A stretch of 64,000 bases of DNA from Moringa oleifera. Taxonomy: Eukaryota; Streptophyta; Magnoliopsida; Brassicales; Moringaceae. The stretch covers positions 675,895-739,894 of the forward strand of contig JAJFZO010000394.1 in the NCBI GenBank assembly GCA_021397835.1, read 5' to 3'. Made by a program: the position numbers and the translations under genes. The first letter of the stretch is position 1. Each line of letters starts with the position of its first letter. The notes beneath the pieces are model-generated. The model had not been told where the DNA came from. It worked only from the letters and a program-made list of their open reading frames with translations, and did no database searches. Below are positions 11,290-22,637 of this stretch, piece by piece.

Positions 11290-12043
11290 TTGAAACCCAA
11301 AGACTTTGATTTTTGATGAGGCACTACTACAGTCTTAAAAGCAACATCCGTTAATCCTTGGTCGGTATCATTTGTGGTTGAGACTAGGATAGTATTTGAT
11401 CATATTCAAGCCCTAACTTTTGTTCTTGATTAATGAAAACACTCCTTGGTAAATGCTTTCACAATTGTTTGTACTTCATAAATCCAAGAATTTCACCTTT
11501 GACTATAAGGTATGAATGCCCTTGACTGTCTTGGTTAATCATCACTTCGATCCCAAAGGCTAACAGAATAGGACTGGAATCCTATGATGTTATCACATGC
11601 TAATGTATTCAAAGCATAGGCTTGTTTTAAGCACTCTAAACTATTTAAATAATATGGCTAGAGGCACGACCTACCCAATTAAGGCTCGGAGCACATCACC
11701 AATAGTAAGGACAAGCCAACTAGTGCATATAGTAGGTGGACCAGGCAACCCATCCCAAGGTCAAACTATGAGCTTTTTAACTACAGTAACTTAAATATAA
11801 GGTGGAATTACCATGATAGTTGGTACGAGCCTCGCCCTTCAATGGATCATTGTAAATAGATTTATATTATATTCATTTTAAAACTTGAAGGGCTTGATAT
11901 TGTTATTTATTATCACTACCTCCTTATGTTAGGATTGGGTATTTTGTGCACCTGCTGCGTTCCTTAGATGTGGTAGCTGTTTCTTACTCCTTATCTAGAA
12001 TTGAACCCTAATTCTTTATCACCCATAACCACCATACCAGGCG
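11290..12043 (-). pseudogene. 18S rRNA pseudogene, 5' half fragment
   Basis: Antisense 18S begins abruptly in the central domain ('gaaacccaaagactttgatt', 11293), passes 'agcaacatccgttaatcctt' and 'aatccaagaatttcacc', and reaches 'cgaaccctaattctttatca' and 'ccaccataccaggc' at 12043. There it meets the same insertion that splits the copy at 2456. The 5'-most ~300 nt are absent. A small deletion is seen near 11800, where 'ggtggaattaccatgatag' lacks part of the usual sequence. Confidence 0.93.
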
Positions 12044-12785
12044 TCACATAATTGAGGTCTATGATCAACAACACCGAGTGATGGCATGACTGACACCAAA
12101 CCCATTAACTAATTCTCTCCACAAGCACACATTATTGATTATTCTTTATAAAAAAACCCCACATACGCATGCATTAGAGAGTAAATGAAAGACACATCAA
12201 CAGTTATAGGAACCAATCACAACCTTTTTCATTCATGAAAAAGAAAATTATAATCTAAACATGGTAAGACATCACACACCCATTAATGACTCTATCAGTA
12301 AAATAAATGAGCTATAAAACTCAGTAATTAATAGTCTTAACTGCCTTAGGGTAATGTGGCTCCATCATCATAAATTTAGCCATGCATGTCGCCTTGGCTT
12401 TAACTTTCTATGACAAGTGTCTCACTCCTTGCAACTCCCATTAACTTGTGCCAACCACATGCGTTAAGCCATGCAAGTGCACACCATGTGTCTTATGCTG
12501 TGTGCACCCAACTTGGTATTAAAGTGAGCTATTTTTTGTTGCTTGTAGGTATTTCACTCGTCAACTTCCTAAGTGCAATGCACACATGTCTAATCCCTTC
12601 GACCCATCTACTGTAACCCATGTGTCAAGGACTCACCAAACACCACTTGCCAAGTTGGCTACTCTCTCAAGGAGCACTAGTCATGTGTGAGCACCCACTC
12701 GTGTTGCTACCCATGACATCATTTGGGTTGGGGCCCCGATGAGCATCCATGCCATGCCTACATCATGCCACCATGTCAACCATAT
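12044..12785. other. 0.84-kb unidentified insertion in 18S (copy 2, truncated)
   Basis: Collinear with 2457-3300. Shared tracts include 'cattcatgaaaaagaaaatta' shortened variants (about 12228), 'ggtaagacatcacacac' and 'agcactagtcatgtg'. Similarity stops at about 12785, where the chromovirus begins. Its presence at the same 18S position as copy 1 shows that insertion preceded duplication of the rDNA segment. Identity is unknown. Confidence 0.65.
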
Positions 12786-12859
12786 ATAAAGGTCTTACAA
12801 ACCACCCCTACCAAAAGAGTTTGATGTCTTTATTAAAGCACATTCCATATAAATATTAT

Positions 12860-13000
12860 CCTTATCTTTAAACCGCCATAAGGTCAGTACCTTTTCCATG
12901 TAGCAGCTACTACCTCTTTGCCATGCCATTGCACTCAGTATTTTGTTAATTTGTTCTTCTTGCTTGCCCTAAGCATTTTACGAACAAGGATCTCAGCCAG
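12860..13000 (-). pseudogene. Chromodomain remnant of chromovirus integrase
   Basis: Minus-strand translation gives EILVRKMLRASKKNKLTKY, a stop, then VQWHGKEVVAATWKRY. This fits the chromodomain core (ILDRRMV...VLVQWKGLPEEEATWE) found at the C-terminus of chromovirus integrases, where it guides insertion to heterochromatin. One in-frame stop. It directly follows the integrase C-terminal module, as expected. Confidence 0.75.
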
Positions 13001-13029
13001 GTCCTTGTTAAAGTGTTTTCGAATAGTTA

Positions 13030-13545
13030 GGGGGGAGCTATTTTTGTTTTCACGCGATGTGCATTAGCATCTTCATGATATTTCTAAAAGGAAACTAAAC
13101 ATGAAATGCTAGATGTAACTTGAATCGTTCGAGGTAGTCATAATCTATAAGCCATGTTGTGTACTTTTTTGATAACTTTGAATGGACCATTATACTTTTG
13201 TACAAGTCCTTTATGATATCTCTTATTTGTCACCTTTTTCTAAATTTATGGGATTAGCTTCAGCATCACTTTGTCCCCCACATGGAACTCTAACCCTTTC
13301 TCCTGTAACCACCATGCTTTTTCATCTATTTTGCTACCTTAGCCAAACTATGGCACGCTTATTCCACCAACTCTGTTTTATGCTGAGTAAATTGATAAGC
13401 TGCTAGACAAGGCCCTAACAATTTTTGTTTTGTAATCTCATGCAAAGTAAAAGGTTGCATTCCTAACACTATTTCCAATGGGCTCATCCCCGTAGCTGAG
13501 GAATGGTGGACATTATAGCTAAACTGTGCAATGTCCAACAAGTTT
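13030..13545 (-). pseudogene. Integrase C-terminal part (Ty3/gypsy)
   Basis: The frame at 13541-13359 (60 residues) contains LDIAQFSYNVHHSSATGMSP, matching the end of the gypsy integrase core ('AQFSYN...SATGMSPFELV'). Downstream, after a stop and a frameshift, come 'FHVGDKVMLKL' and 'HKGLVQKYNGPFKVIKKV' followed by 'AYRL', the GPF/Y module. The catalytic core upstream of 13545 is not recognisable. Inactive. Confidence 0.88.
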
Positions 13546-14248
13546 AACTAATTGCTTTAGTTGATAGTGACATAATGCCTTATGTGTTCCTCTAACAATT
13601 GGTTTACTCACTTAGTTTGACCATTTCTAGGGATTGTTGCTTAAGCTTTATTTATTTCAAATCCAAGTGAGACTGTTTTTTGGCTCGAACATTAAATGTG
13701 GGTTACACCAGGGATAACACAGTAACATAAGCTTTAATCTTTTTTATGCTTTAAGCATTTGCTACTTGATTCTGCCTACCAGGCTTATGTAGCCAAATAA
13801 AATCAAATTTAGTAAACAATTCTTGCTAACGTTCTTGCTAATATCTTTTGGGTCTTGAAGTAAATGTTTGCCACATTATTCATCATCACTATAAACTTCG
13901 TGCCCAAGAAGTAATGTGTTCACACATCTAAACAATATATCATAACAACAATGTCTTTTTTGAGAACTGAATACCTTTATTTTGCATCCTTCAACTTTCT
14001 ACCCTCGAAAGCAATGGGGTGCCCCTTTTGCATCCATTTGTGCTTCAAAGGTTTTTCAAAATCTAGCAAGGCCAAAATAGGCTTTGAAAACATCTTGAGA
14101 AGCATTCATCCAGCACCAAGTTTGCTCTTTCATGAGTGAATTCATTAAAGAGCTCACTTTCTTAGAGTATCCTTTAATGAATTTTCATTAGTAATTTTCA
14201 AACCAAGTAATGATTATAACTCAAAGATCTTCCTTGGCATGGGCCAAT
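13546..14248 (-). pseudogene. RNase H / integrase N-terminal region, heavily decayed
   Basis: The part nearest the reverse transcriptase reads as scraps of the RT-connection and RNase H region across frames, for example ENSLKDTLRK and TWCWMNASQDVFKA (compare KTWEWTEECQAAFESLK), then LARF-stop-KTFEAQMDA (compare LPDFEKPFEVHTDA) near 14010-14180. The rest, to 13546, is too eroded to assign. No intact catalytic residues can be placed. Confidence 0.65.
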
Positions 14249-14970
14249 TTAGAATAGTCTGCACCTTTGATTCATCCATTTTGATTCGGCCTTTATTGAC
14301 CTAATAGCCCAAGATATGCACTTTTTAGCAGCAACACATTCCGCCTTTTCCATATAGAGTTTGTACTCTCTTAACTTAGAAAAACCAGCTTTTAAATAAT
14401 TCACATGTTCAACTAGTGATTCACTATACGCTACAATCTCATCTAAATAGCCAATAACAAGTTTATCAAAAAACTCGTAGAACACATCATTCATCAGATT
14501 ACAAAATGTGGTAGGAGCATTAGTTAAGCCAAAAGGCATCATAAGAATTCATAACACCCATATCTAGTCATACATGTTATCTTTGGCTCTTCCCCCACTT
14601 AGATCCTTATTTGCCAATACTTAGACCGCATGCCCAACTTTATGAAATAAGAGGCGATCAAACAAATTAGTCAATTCGAGACAAGATACTTGTTCTTTAC
14701 TGTCATTTTATTCAAAGCTCTATAGTCCACACACATTCTTAAGGACCAACTTGTTTGTTTTGAAATACAATTGGTGTACCATATAGAGCTTTTGAAGGAT
14801 GAATGAAGCCAGCTTGCAAAACCTCGTTAAGCTACTTCTTTAACTTAACCAAAGAAGTAGCTTAACCATATAGTGGCGACATTCTGTAAAGATCTTTAGC
14901 TAGTGGCTTTGCTCGTAATTCTAATTCGATTTCATGATCAATTGCCCTTCTTGATGGCAACTCACTTGGT
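14249..14970 (-). pseudogene. Reverse transcriptase (chromovirus)
   Basis: The most open part is a 97-residue frame (14542-14249) starting MMPFGLTNAPTTFCNLMNDV. It matches the gypsy RT motif MPFGLTNAPATFQ, and the active site reads YLDE instead of YLDD. Upstream on the same strand, other frames give LRMCVDYRALNKMTVKNKY (about 14690-14750), LQAGFIHPSKALYGTP (about 14765-14825) and AIDHEIELELRAKPLAKDLY (about 14885-14945), which is the normal N-terminal RT order. The loss of one catalytic aspartate plus frameshifts make it dead. Confidence 0.92.
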
Positions 14971-15159
14971 AACTCAGGTGGTGCCGTGTTTGAGAACTCT
15001 TTTAAGACTCTAATGACCATGTCAGGCACTTCGACTTGTTAATAAGGTTTGATCTCTATCAAAGCTGCCACATATGCTTGATCAACTTGTTTCATTCCAC
15101 TTTTAAAATATTTGGCCGACTATAATTCAATTCTTTTGTCTTTCACTTCTTGACCATTC

Positions 15160-15530
15160 TCTATGGCAACCACAAAGCATAAGTTTCCCAAGTTTTCATC
15201 ATCACTTATAAGCATCCCTCATAGGTGTGGTATGACCAGTACCTTGCCCAAGGCCAAAAAGTTGATCCCCAATATCAAGTCGAAGTTATCAAAGGGTACT
15301 ACGATTAGGTTGCATTGCCTCAATTATATATCTACCTTCAAGTTGCACACTATTGAGCCTAAGATAGGCTTTGCCTCTAAATTCACTACCTTCAACTTAA
15401 TAGAGTTTCTCACAATAGGCAAACCCAATGAACCACTCGCACGCTATGCCATAAATTTATTAGTAGCACTTATGTCTACCATAGCTTCTACAAACTTTCC
15501 ATTAACTTGAACTATCATGTACATCAAGCC
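15160..15530 (-). pseudogene. Retroviral-type aspartic protease (chromovirus)
   Basis: Minus-strand translation across 15450-15530 reads GLMYMIVQVNGKFVEAMVDI then SATNKFMA. This matches the gypsy protease 'VNGK.V.AMVDTGATHNFV', with the catalytic DTGA changed to DISA. A long open frame on the opposite strand (15163-15510) is only the mirror image of this protease and should not be annotated. Confidence 0.85.
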
Positions 15531-15629
15531 TTTGTATTGCGATTGCCCATGGTGATTGCATTCAATAATTGTAGAGGGTTCACTCAAGAAGGCCCTTTAT
15601 TCTAGTTCTCCTCATCTTTTTGTGCTATC

Positions 15630-16140
15630 AAAGAACTCAGTTTCTCTCTCTTTGGGCATTCTCTAGCCATGCCTAGTCTCCTACATATGAAGCATCCCGT
15701 AGGATTCTTCCTGTTGTTTTACAAAGACTTATGTTCATCGTTGTCTTTCTTCCTACCATTAGGTCTCTTGCCATCTTTATAACTAGAGACCTTATGATTT
15801 TTTTTTTTCCACCATCTTTTTTATTTTTCCCACCTTATGAATTAGATGCACCAACACACTTATAATCCATAAGTTTCTCAATAGCAGCAATTGCACTAGG
15901 CAAGTCTTCCACCACTTACGTCCATAACTCAGCCTACGCCAGAGTTGGTAGTCTTGATAAGAAGTTAAACATCTTATATTTTTTTGATACGTTTTTTATG
16001 TTCAACAAATTAGAACTAAACTCCTTTACATATTTACAAACAGAGCCCGTATGCTTCAGCTTTTTGAAACACTCCTTCACAACCCTAGCTCTATTATAGA
16101 GAAGGAATCGATCCTTCAATTCCTTTTTCAACTCATCCTA
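15630..16140 (-). pseudogene. Gag with CCHC zinc knuckle (chromovirus)
   Basis: The frame 16131-15934 starts MKKELKDRFLLYNRARVVKE and goes on to LKKLKHTGSVCKYVKEFSS, typical of plant chromovirus gag ('LKKELKDQFLP...LRHTGSVRDYVKEFSSLMLDIKNM'). About 220 bp downstream lies the nucleocapsid knuckle CFICRRLGMAREC, a CCHC box in which the histidine is now methionine. Between 16140 and 16330 the gag N-terminus is present but broken by several stops. Confidence 0.9.
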
Positions 16141-16335
16141 GGTTCAATCTTTGGCCTATCTACACTAGTATCACCCTTCATTCGAGTTCACCATTAAAGA
16201 TTTGTATCCCTTTATAAGTACATGCTAGTAATAGTCACTCGTTCCTTCTCTATGATGCCAGTGACTTTGAAATATCATTCTCTATCCCATTGAAAAATCT
16301 CAAGCTCTTTGCAATTTTGACTGCCATCTAAGGAC

Positions 16336-16405
16336 TTATGCTCAAAATGCTCCCAAATTTGAAGGCAGACTCTCAATGAATTACATGATTTATTTGAGTC
16401 ATTTT
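16336..16405 (-). repeat. Stub of AT-rich spacer module
   Basis: About 70 bp ('aatgctcccaaatttgaagg' onward to 'tttgagtcattttt') identical in kind to the spacer module at 24667-24730. It marks the return from the retrotransposon to the rDNA spacer. Confidence 0.75.
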
Positions 16406-19400
16406 TATACATGCCTTGCTTTCTATAGGTTGCCATGGCTTGCCTCTTATGCCCTCGAACTCAATGTGACGTTCATGGCATGCTCACTGGGCACACGATC
16501 GAAGGACATAAAGATGATGGGCTAGTTTGCATGGAGAGCTCTTGGAATGGCTAGCACGCTTTATGCCACAGCACGTTGGGCCTTGCACCTATGCCATGCC
16601 TAGTAGAGGCAGCCATGGCTTACCTCTCGTGCCTATGGAACAGGTGATGTTGTGCTTATGGCACCTTATTCGGCACGCGATCATGGTTTGTAGCGACCAT
16701 GGGCTTGCTTATGTAAGGCACTCTTTCCTTGAGTGGCAGCCTTATGCTGTAGCAAATTTAGCATTGTAAGATTGCCTATTGCTGGTAGCCTTTGCATGCC
16801 TACTATGCCATTGGACCAGTTAACACAGTGTTTGTGGCTCACTTGCTGGGCAAACTATCAATGGGACGTAACGACTAGGAGCTAGCTCACATAAGGTGCT
16901 CATGGCTTTGCTAGTGTGGCTTTGGTCACAGCACTTTGGGCCTTTTGCCCATCTTTACTTGCTATGGGCAGCCATGGCTTGCCTCCCATGCCCTTGGACT
17001 AGGCAATGCAATGCTCATGGCATGCTCATTAGGCACACGATGAAGGGATGTGATAACAAAGGATTGACTCGCAAGGGGAGGTCTGGCATGGCTAGCGTGC
17101 CCTTTATCGTAGCACTTTGGGCCTTGTGATGATGCCATGACTATTGAAGGCAGCCTTGGCTTGCCTCTCGTGCCCTTGGACTAGGCGATGTGATATTCGT
17201 GGCTCGTGTGCCTCGTTTGCTAGGCACACGACCGAGGGACATAATGACAAGGGGCTCACTTGCATGGGGCACTCTTGTGCTGTGATAGTTTGGCCTTATA
17301 CTGATGCCATACCTACTAGAAGTAGTTGTAGCTTGCCTCTTATGCCTATGGACTTGGTGACACCATGCTCATGGTAGACTCATAGGGCAGACGATCAAGG
17401 GGCATAACGACGAGGGGCTGTCTCACTTGGGGTGCTTTTGGCTTGGATTGCACACCTTGTGTCACAGCACTCAAGGCCTTGTCCCAATGCTATTCCTATT
17501 AGGGGCAGCCTTGCCTTGCCTGCTATGCCTTTAGACCAAGTGATGCCATACTTTTGGCTCACTTGCTGGGCACATTATCGAAGGACGTAGCAACAAGAGG
17601 CTCAATCACATAGGGTGCTCCTGTATTGTGGTGCGTTTGGCCTCGTATCAATGCCATATATACTGGGGCCAGCCATAGGTTGCCTCATATGACTATGGAC
17701 GAGGTGACAGGATGCCTGTGGCATGGTCGCTGGGCACACGATCAAGGGACATAGCGACAAAGGGCTAGCTCGTGTGGGGTGCCCTTGGCTTGGCTAGCGC
17801 GCCTTTTGTCGCAGTCTGCTTGGCCTTGTGACATTGCCACGGCCAAATGGGGATAGCCTTGGTGTGCCTCCCATGCCTTTGGACCAAGTGTTGTGGTGCT
17901 CGTACCTCACTTGTTGGGCATATGATCGAGAGACGCAGCAACAAGTGGCTAGCTCACGTGGGGCGCTTGTGACTTGGCTGATGTGCCTTGTGTCACAACA
18001 CATTGGGCCTTTTTCCAATCCCTTACTTGCTATAGGCAGCCATTGCTCTTGTGCCCTTGAACCAGGCGACACAATGCTTATGGCATGATCATTGGGCATA
18101 CAATCATAGGACGTAATAAGAAGGTACTAGCTCATATAGGGACCTCTTGGCATTGTGGGTGTGCTTTGTGTCATAGCATTCTGTGCCTTGTGTCGATGCC
18201 ATGGCTATTGGAGGCAGCCTTCGCTTGCCTGCTGTGCCTTTGCACTAGGCAACACGACAATCGCGGCTCATTTGCTAGGCACACGATCAAGGGATGTAGT
18301 GATAAGGGGCTTGCTCGTGTGGGCGCTCTTATGCTATGACATGTTTGGCTTTATACTGATACCATACTTGCTAGGGACAACCATGGCTTACCTCTAGCAC
18401 CTATGGACCAGTAGACGTGGCACCTATGGCACTTTTTGCTGGACACATGATCAAGGGATGTAGCAACGAAGGGCTTACTCGTGTGGTTGGCTGGTGTCCC
18501 TTATGCTGCATCACACTAGGCCTTTTTCCCATGCCTTGCATGCTAGGGGCACCAATGGCTTGCCTTCTGTACCCTTGAACCAAGCAACACAGTGTTTGTG
18601 GCATGCTTAGTAGGCACACAATCGAGGGACGTAATGACTACGAATTGGCTCGCATGGGGAGCTCTTACCATGGCTGGCATACCTTGTGTCATATCATGCT
18701 GGGCCTTGCACCCATTCCATTCCTATTACAGGTAGCCTTGGCATGCCTTTTGTGCCCTTGAACCAGCCAATGCAACAATCATGGCACATTCCTTGCGCAT
18801 ACAATGGAGGGACATAGCGACAAGCGACTAGCACGTGTGGGGCGCTACAGGCTTTGCTTGCATACTTTATGTTACAGCACTCTAGGCCTTGCGCTAATGC
18901 CATACCTATTAAGGGCAGCTTTGGTTTCCTTCCATGCCCTTAGACCAAGTGATGCGACAGTCATGGTTCTTCAGTTAGGCACACGATTGAGGGATGTAAC
19001 AACAATAGGCTCGCTTACATAGGGCACTCTTGTGCTATGGTACGTTTGGCCTTGTATCAATGCCAGACCTACTGGGGCCAACCACTAGTTAACTCTTGTG
19101 CCTATGGACTAAAAGACGCGGCGCTCATGGCATGTTCACTCGGAACATGATCAAGGGACATGGTAACGACGGGTTAGCTTGGTTGGGGTGCTTTAAACTT
19201 TTGCTGGCGTACCTTTTGTTGTCACACGCTTGGCCTTGTGACATTGCCATGCCTATTAGGGATGGCCTTGTTATGTCTCCCATGCCATTGGACCAAGCAA
19301 TGTGATGGTCATGGCCCATTCGCTAGGCACACGATTAAGGGAAGTAGTGACAAGGGGTTGACTCACATAGAGCACTCATGGCTTGGCTAGCATGGCTGTG

Positions 19401-20870
19401 GCTGTGGCTGTCGTTATTCACCCATGCCTTTGGCCTAGACAACGTGACATTCATGGCAAGGTCATTGGGCATATGATCGAAGGACATTGCCTCTTGTGCC
19501 CCTAGACTAGGCAACATGCAGCTTGTGGCTCGCTTGTTGGCCATATGATCGAGAGACATAGTAACAAGGGTTTGGCTTACCTAAGGTGCTCATATGCCAC
19601 AGCATGGTAGACCTTGTGGCCATGTCATGTTTACTAGAAGCAACTTTGGCTTGCCTCCTATGGCTAAGGATAAGGCAACAAGGTGCTCATGGCACACTCA
19701 TTGTGCACATGATCAAGAGACATAGGGTCTAGGGGCTAGCTCGCGTGAGTTTCTCTTACAATGGCATGCTAGGCCTTGCGCCCACGCTATTCTGGTTTAA
19801 GGCAACTGTTGCTTGCCTTCTATGCTACAAGACTAGGTGACATGATGCTTATGGCACACTCGCTGGGGATATGATCGAGGGACATAGCGATGTGGGGCTT
19901 GCTCACATGAGGCACTATTATGGCTCACGAGCGTTGCACCATAGCATACTAGGCCTTGTGCTGATGTCATGCCTACTAGGGCAGCATTACTTTCTTATCG
20001 AGCCTTTAAACTAGGAAATGTGATGCTCAAGGCATGTTCGTAAGGCACAAGATCGAGGAACATAGCGATTAGGGGCTGGCATGTGTAGAGAGCTCTTAGC
20101 TTGGGTGCTGCACCTTATGTTACAGCACGCTAGGCCTTGTAACATTACGATGCCTATTGGAGACAACTTTGGCATGCCTTTTGTGCCCTTAGACAAGGCG
20201 ACGTGGTGGTCGTGGCTTTTTCATTGGGCACACAATCGTGGCTTTTTCAATAGGCAAAAGGCCTAGTGTGTAATGATTGTGTAGACAGCTTGTGGCTTGC
20301 TTGTTGGGCCTTGCACCTATGCCATGCCTGCTTGGGCTAGTCGTGGCTAATCCCCTGTGCCATGGGCTAAGTGATATGGCACCAGTGGCACGCTTATTGG
20401 GCGTATAATCTAAGGACATAGCAATAAGGGGCTGGCTAACGTGGGCCGTGCCTTTGGACCGGGCAACACTATGCTTATGCCATGCTCACAGCCACATGAT
20501 CGAGGGACATAGCGACGAGGGGCTGACTCGCATGGGGCCTTTATGGCTTGCCTGGTGCTATTTGTTGCTGGATATTAAGCCTTCTACCCATCCCATGCAT
20601 GCTGGGGCCATCCATGGCTTACCTCTCATGCCTTTTGACAAGGTGATATGGGGCTCGTGACATGCTCATTGGGCACACGATTATGGGATGTAGTGACGAA
20701 GTGCTGCCATGCATGGGGTGCTATTAGCATGGTTGGTTTACCTTGTGCTGCAACACGCTTGGCCTTGTGCCCATGTCATGCCAGCTGGGGGCAGTTGTGG
20801 TTTACCTCCCATGCCCTTGCACATTATGCTTGTGGTAAACTTGCTGGCACATGTGAGGGACATGATGACG
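16405..20870 (-). repeat. ~180-bp rDNA spacer repeat array, about 25 copies
   Basis: The longest array in the window. The landmark 'gggcacacgatcgaaggac' and variants recurs about every 170-190 bp (for example near 16490, 16675, 17035, 17225, 17390, 17735, 18280, 18615, 18975, 19330, 20230 and 20680). Some units are shortened (about 20405-20500). The array abuts the 25S 3' end at about 20870. Each unit contains the phrases 'ggcttgcctc' and 'cccttggaccaggcgac' in eroded form. More than a dozen chance frames of 60-100 codons occur on both strands and none has coding character. Confidence 0.88.
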
Positions 20871-22637
20871 AGTGATAAATTATTATTATTATTTTTTTAG
20901 GGTAACACTTGATTCCTCAAGCCTATTAGAAAATTTCTAAATGTTTTTCCTTGTGAATTTCATTCTTTACAAGCTTAAAGGGCATGCCTTTTTGCCCAGG
21001 GTCTTTATTTTAAGGGTCAAGTTCAAACCATGTCGCATCGATGGTCTAAAATAAAAGGACAATTATTATTGGGTGAGGGGGTAGGGACAAATTGGAGTGA
21101 TAAATAGCTGAATCTCAGTAAATCGTGGCAGTAAGGGCACTCTACCACTTACAATACCCTGTTGTATATGTAAATCGTTTGCAAAGGATTCTACCCACTT
21201 CTCAATAGGAATCACACTTCTAGGCAGCTCACAAGGCTCTTTCATTGCACAACCTTGGCCAATGGCACATGCCTTTAGGTCTACGAGGCCCTACTGCAGG
21301 AAAACAATGAAGCAACAAGCACATGCATCGCTTTTAGCTTAGAGTTTGACTCAGAGGCATTCAATCATAATGCAACGCACATTGGCCTTGTGTTACTAGC
21401 TTTTCAACCAAGCACGATGACCAATTGTGCGAATCAATGGTTCCTCTCATACTAGGATGAATTACTATCACGACACGAGCATTCGTATAGTGAAACTAAC
21501 TTATCTCTTGATAGTCTAAACCCAGCTCACATTCTCAATTAGTGAGAGAAAAATCTAAAACTTCGTGATTTCTGCTTCACAAAGATAAGAAAAGTCAACA
21601 TAGAAGGATCAAAACGTAACGTCGCTATAAACACAGGGCTATTATCACTATGGTAACTTTTTTGACACCTTGAGCTTTAAATTTAAAAGGTCTAAAGGAT
21701 CAATAGGGCACACTTTCAAAGTTCATATTCGTAGTGGAAATCAAAATCACACAAGCTTTTACGTTTTTGTTCCACAAAATATTTTTGTTCATGTTGAGCT
21801 CATCTTAGGACACATACATTGTCTTTTAATAGATGTGTTGCCCTAGTCAAACTCCCTACTTGACAATGTCTTTTACCCCAATTGGCTAGCCAAGGCTGAC
21901 CTTAGGTTGGAAAAGAGGGGAGATGCCTCACCTTTAGTTCATGAAATAAGTAAAATAACGTTAAAGGTAGTGGTATTTCACTTTTACCATTTTTTGTTCC
22001 CACTTATCTTACACCTCTTAATTCATTTCACAAAGTCAAATTTGAATCAAGCTTAACAGGGTCATAGTTACTCTTGCAATTTAGTCATGCTTAGTTGAAT
22101 TTCTTTATTTTGACATATAGAGCACTTGGCGGAAATCACATTGCATGAGCATCCGCAGGGACCATTATAATGCTTTATTTTAATTAAATAGTAGGATTCC
22201 CCTTATTTGTATTAGTTCTGAGTTGGCTGTTCGATGCCTCACGAAGGTCCCCGAAGGAGTTTCTCCTAGTTTGTCCCTTGATTTTGGGACACGATAATTC
22301 GCTGTCACCCATAGCATCATTAATTTTACTTACAAAAAATATCCGAGTTGGAGCTCTTGATTCCATGGGAGGGCTCAATGAAGCAGTTGTCCTATCCTAC
22401 CTATTTGAAGATTGAGAATAGGTTGAGATCATTGCCCCTTGATGCGTTGAATCAATTATTTTACCCAATGGAACTCGTATATGAGCTCCAGCTATCCTGA
22501 GGGAAACTTTGGAGGAACGAGCTACTAGTCGGTTTGATTAGTCTTTCACCCCTATACCTAAGTTAGATGAACGATATGCACTTTCGTATCACTACAAACC
22601 TCCACAACAATTTCCTTTGGCTTCATCTGACTCATGT
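20871..22637 (-). pseudogene. 25S rRNA pseudogene, fused directly to 18S
   Basis: Antisense 25S starts at its 3' end near 20871 and passes 'aagggtcaagttc' (21013), 'actaggatgaattactatc' (21451) and 'gttaaaggtagtggtatttc' (21960). Around 22270-22300 it skips part of the centre and goes on with 'acttacaaaaaatatccgag', 'gctccagctatcctgaggga' and 'gattagtctttcacccctat'. At about 22637 ('ctgactcatgtata') it changes to 18S sequence with only a 2-3-bp overlap. The 25S 5' domain, ITS2, 5.8S and ITS1 are missing. Confidence 0.93.

Larger units (their letters stand above)
12786..16335 (-). mobile_element. Ty3/gypsy chromovirus remnant (gag-pol, no LTRs seen)
   Basis: On the minus strand from right to left the order is gag, zinc knuckle, protease, reverse transcriptase, RNase H, integrase, chromodomain. 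This is the canonical chromovirus order. All parts have stops and frameshifts. The left edge cuts the 18S-insertion copy and the right edge meets a 70-bp stub of the AT-rich spacer module (16336-16405). Target-site duplications and LTRs are not evident, so the ends are probably deletions or recombination points. The sub-domains are listed separately. Confidence 0.9.

Noticed and set aside
15163..15510. 115-codon plus-strand frame
   Set aside because: Mirror image of the chromovirus protease, which is clearly encoded on the minus strand (VNGKFVEAMVDI).
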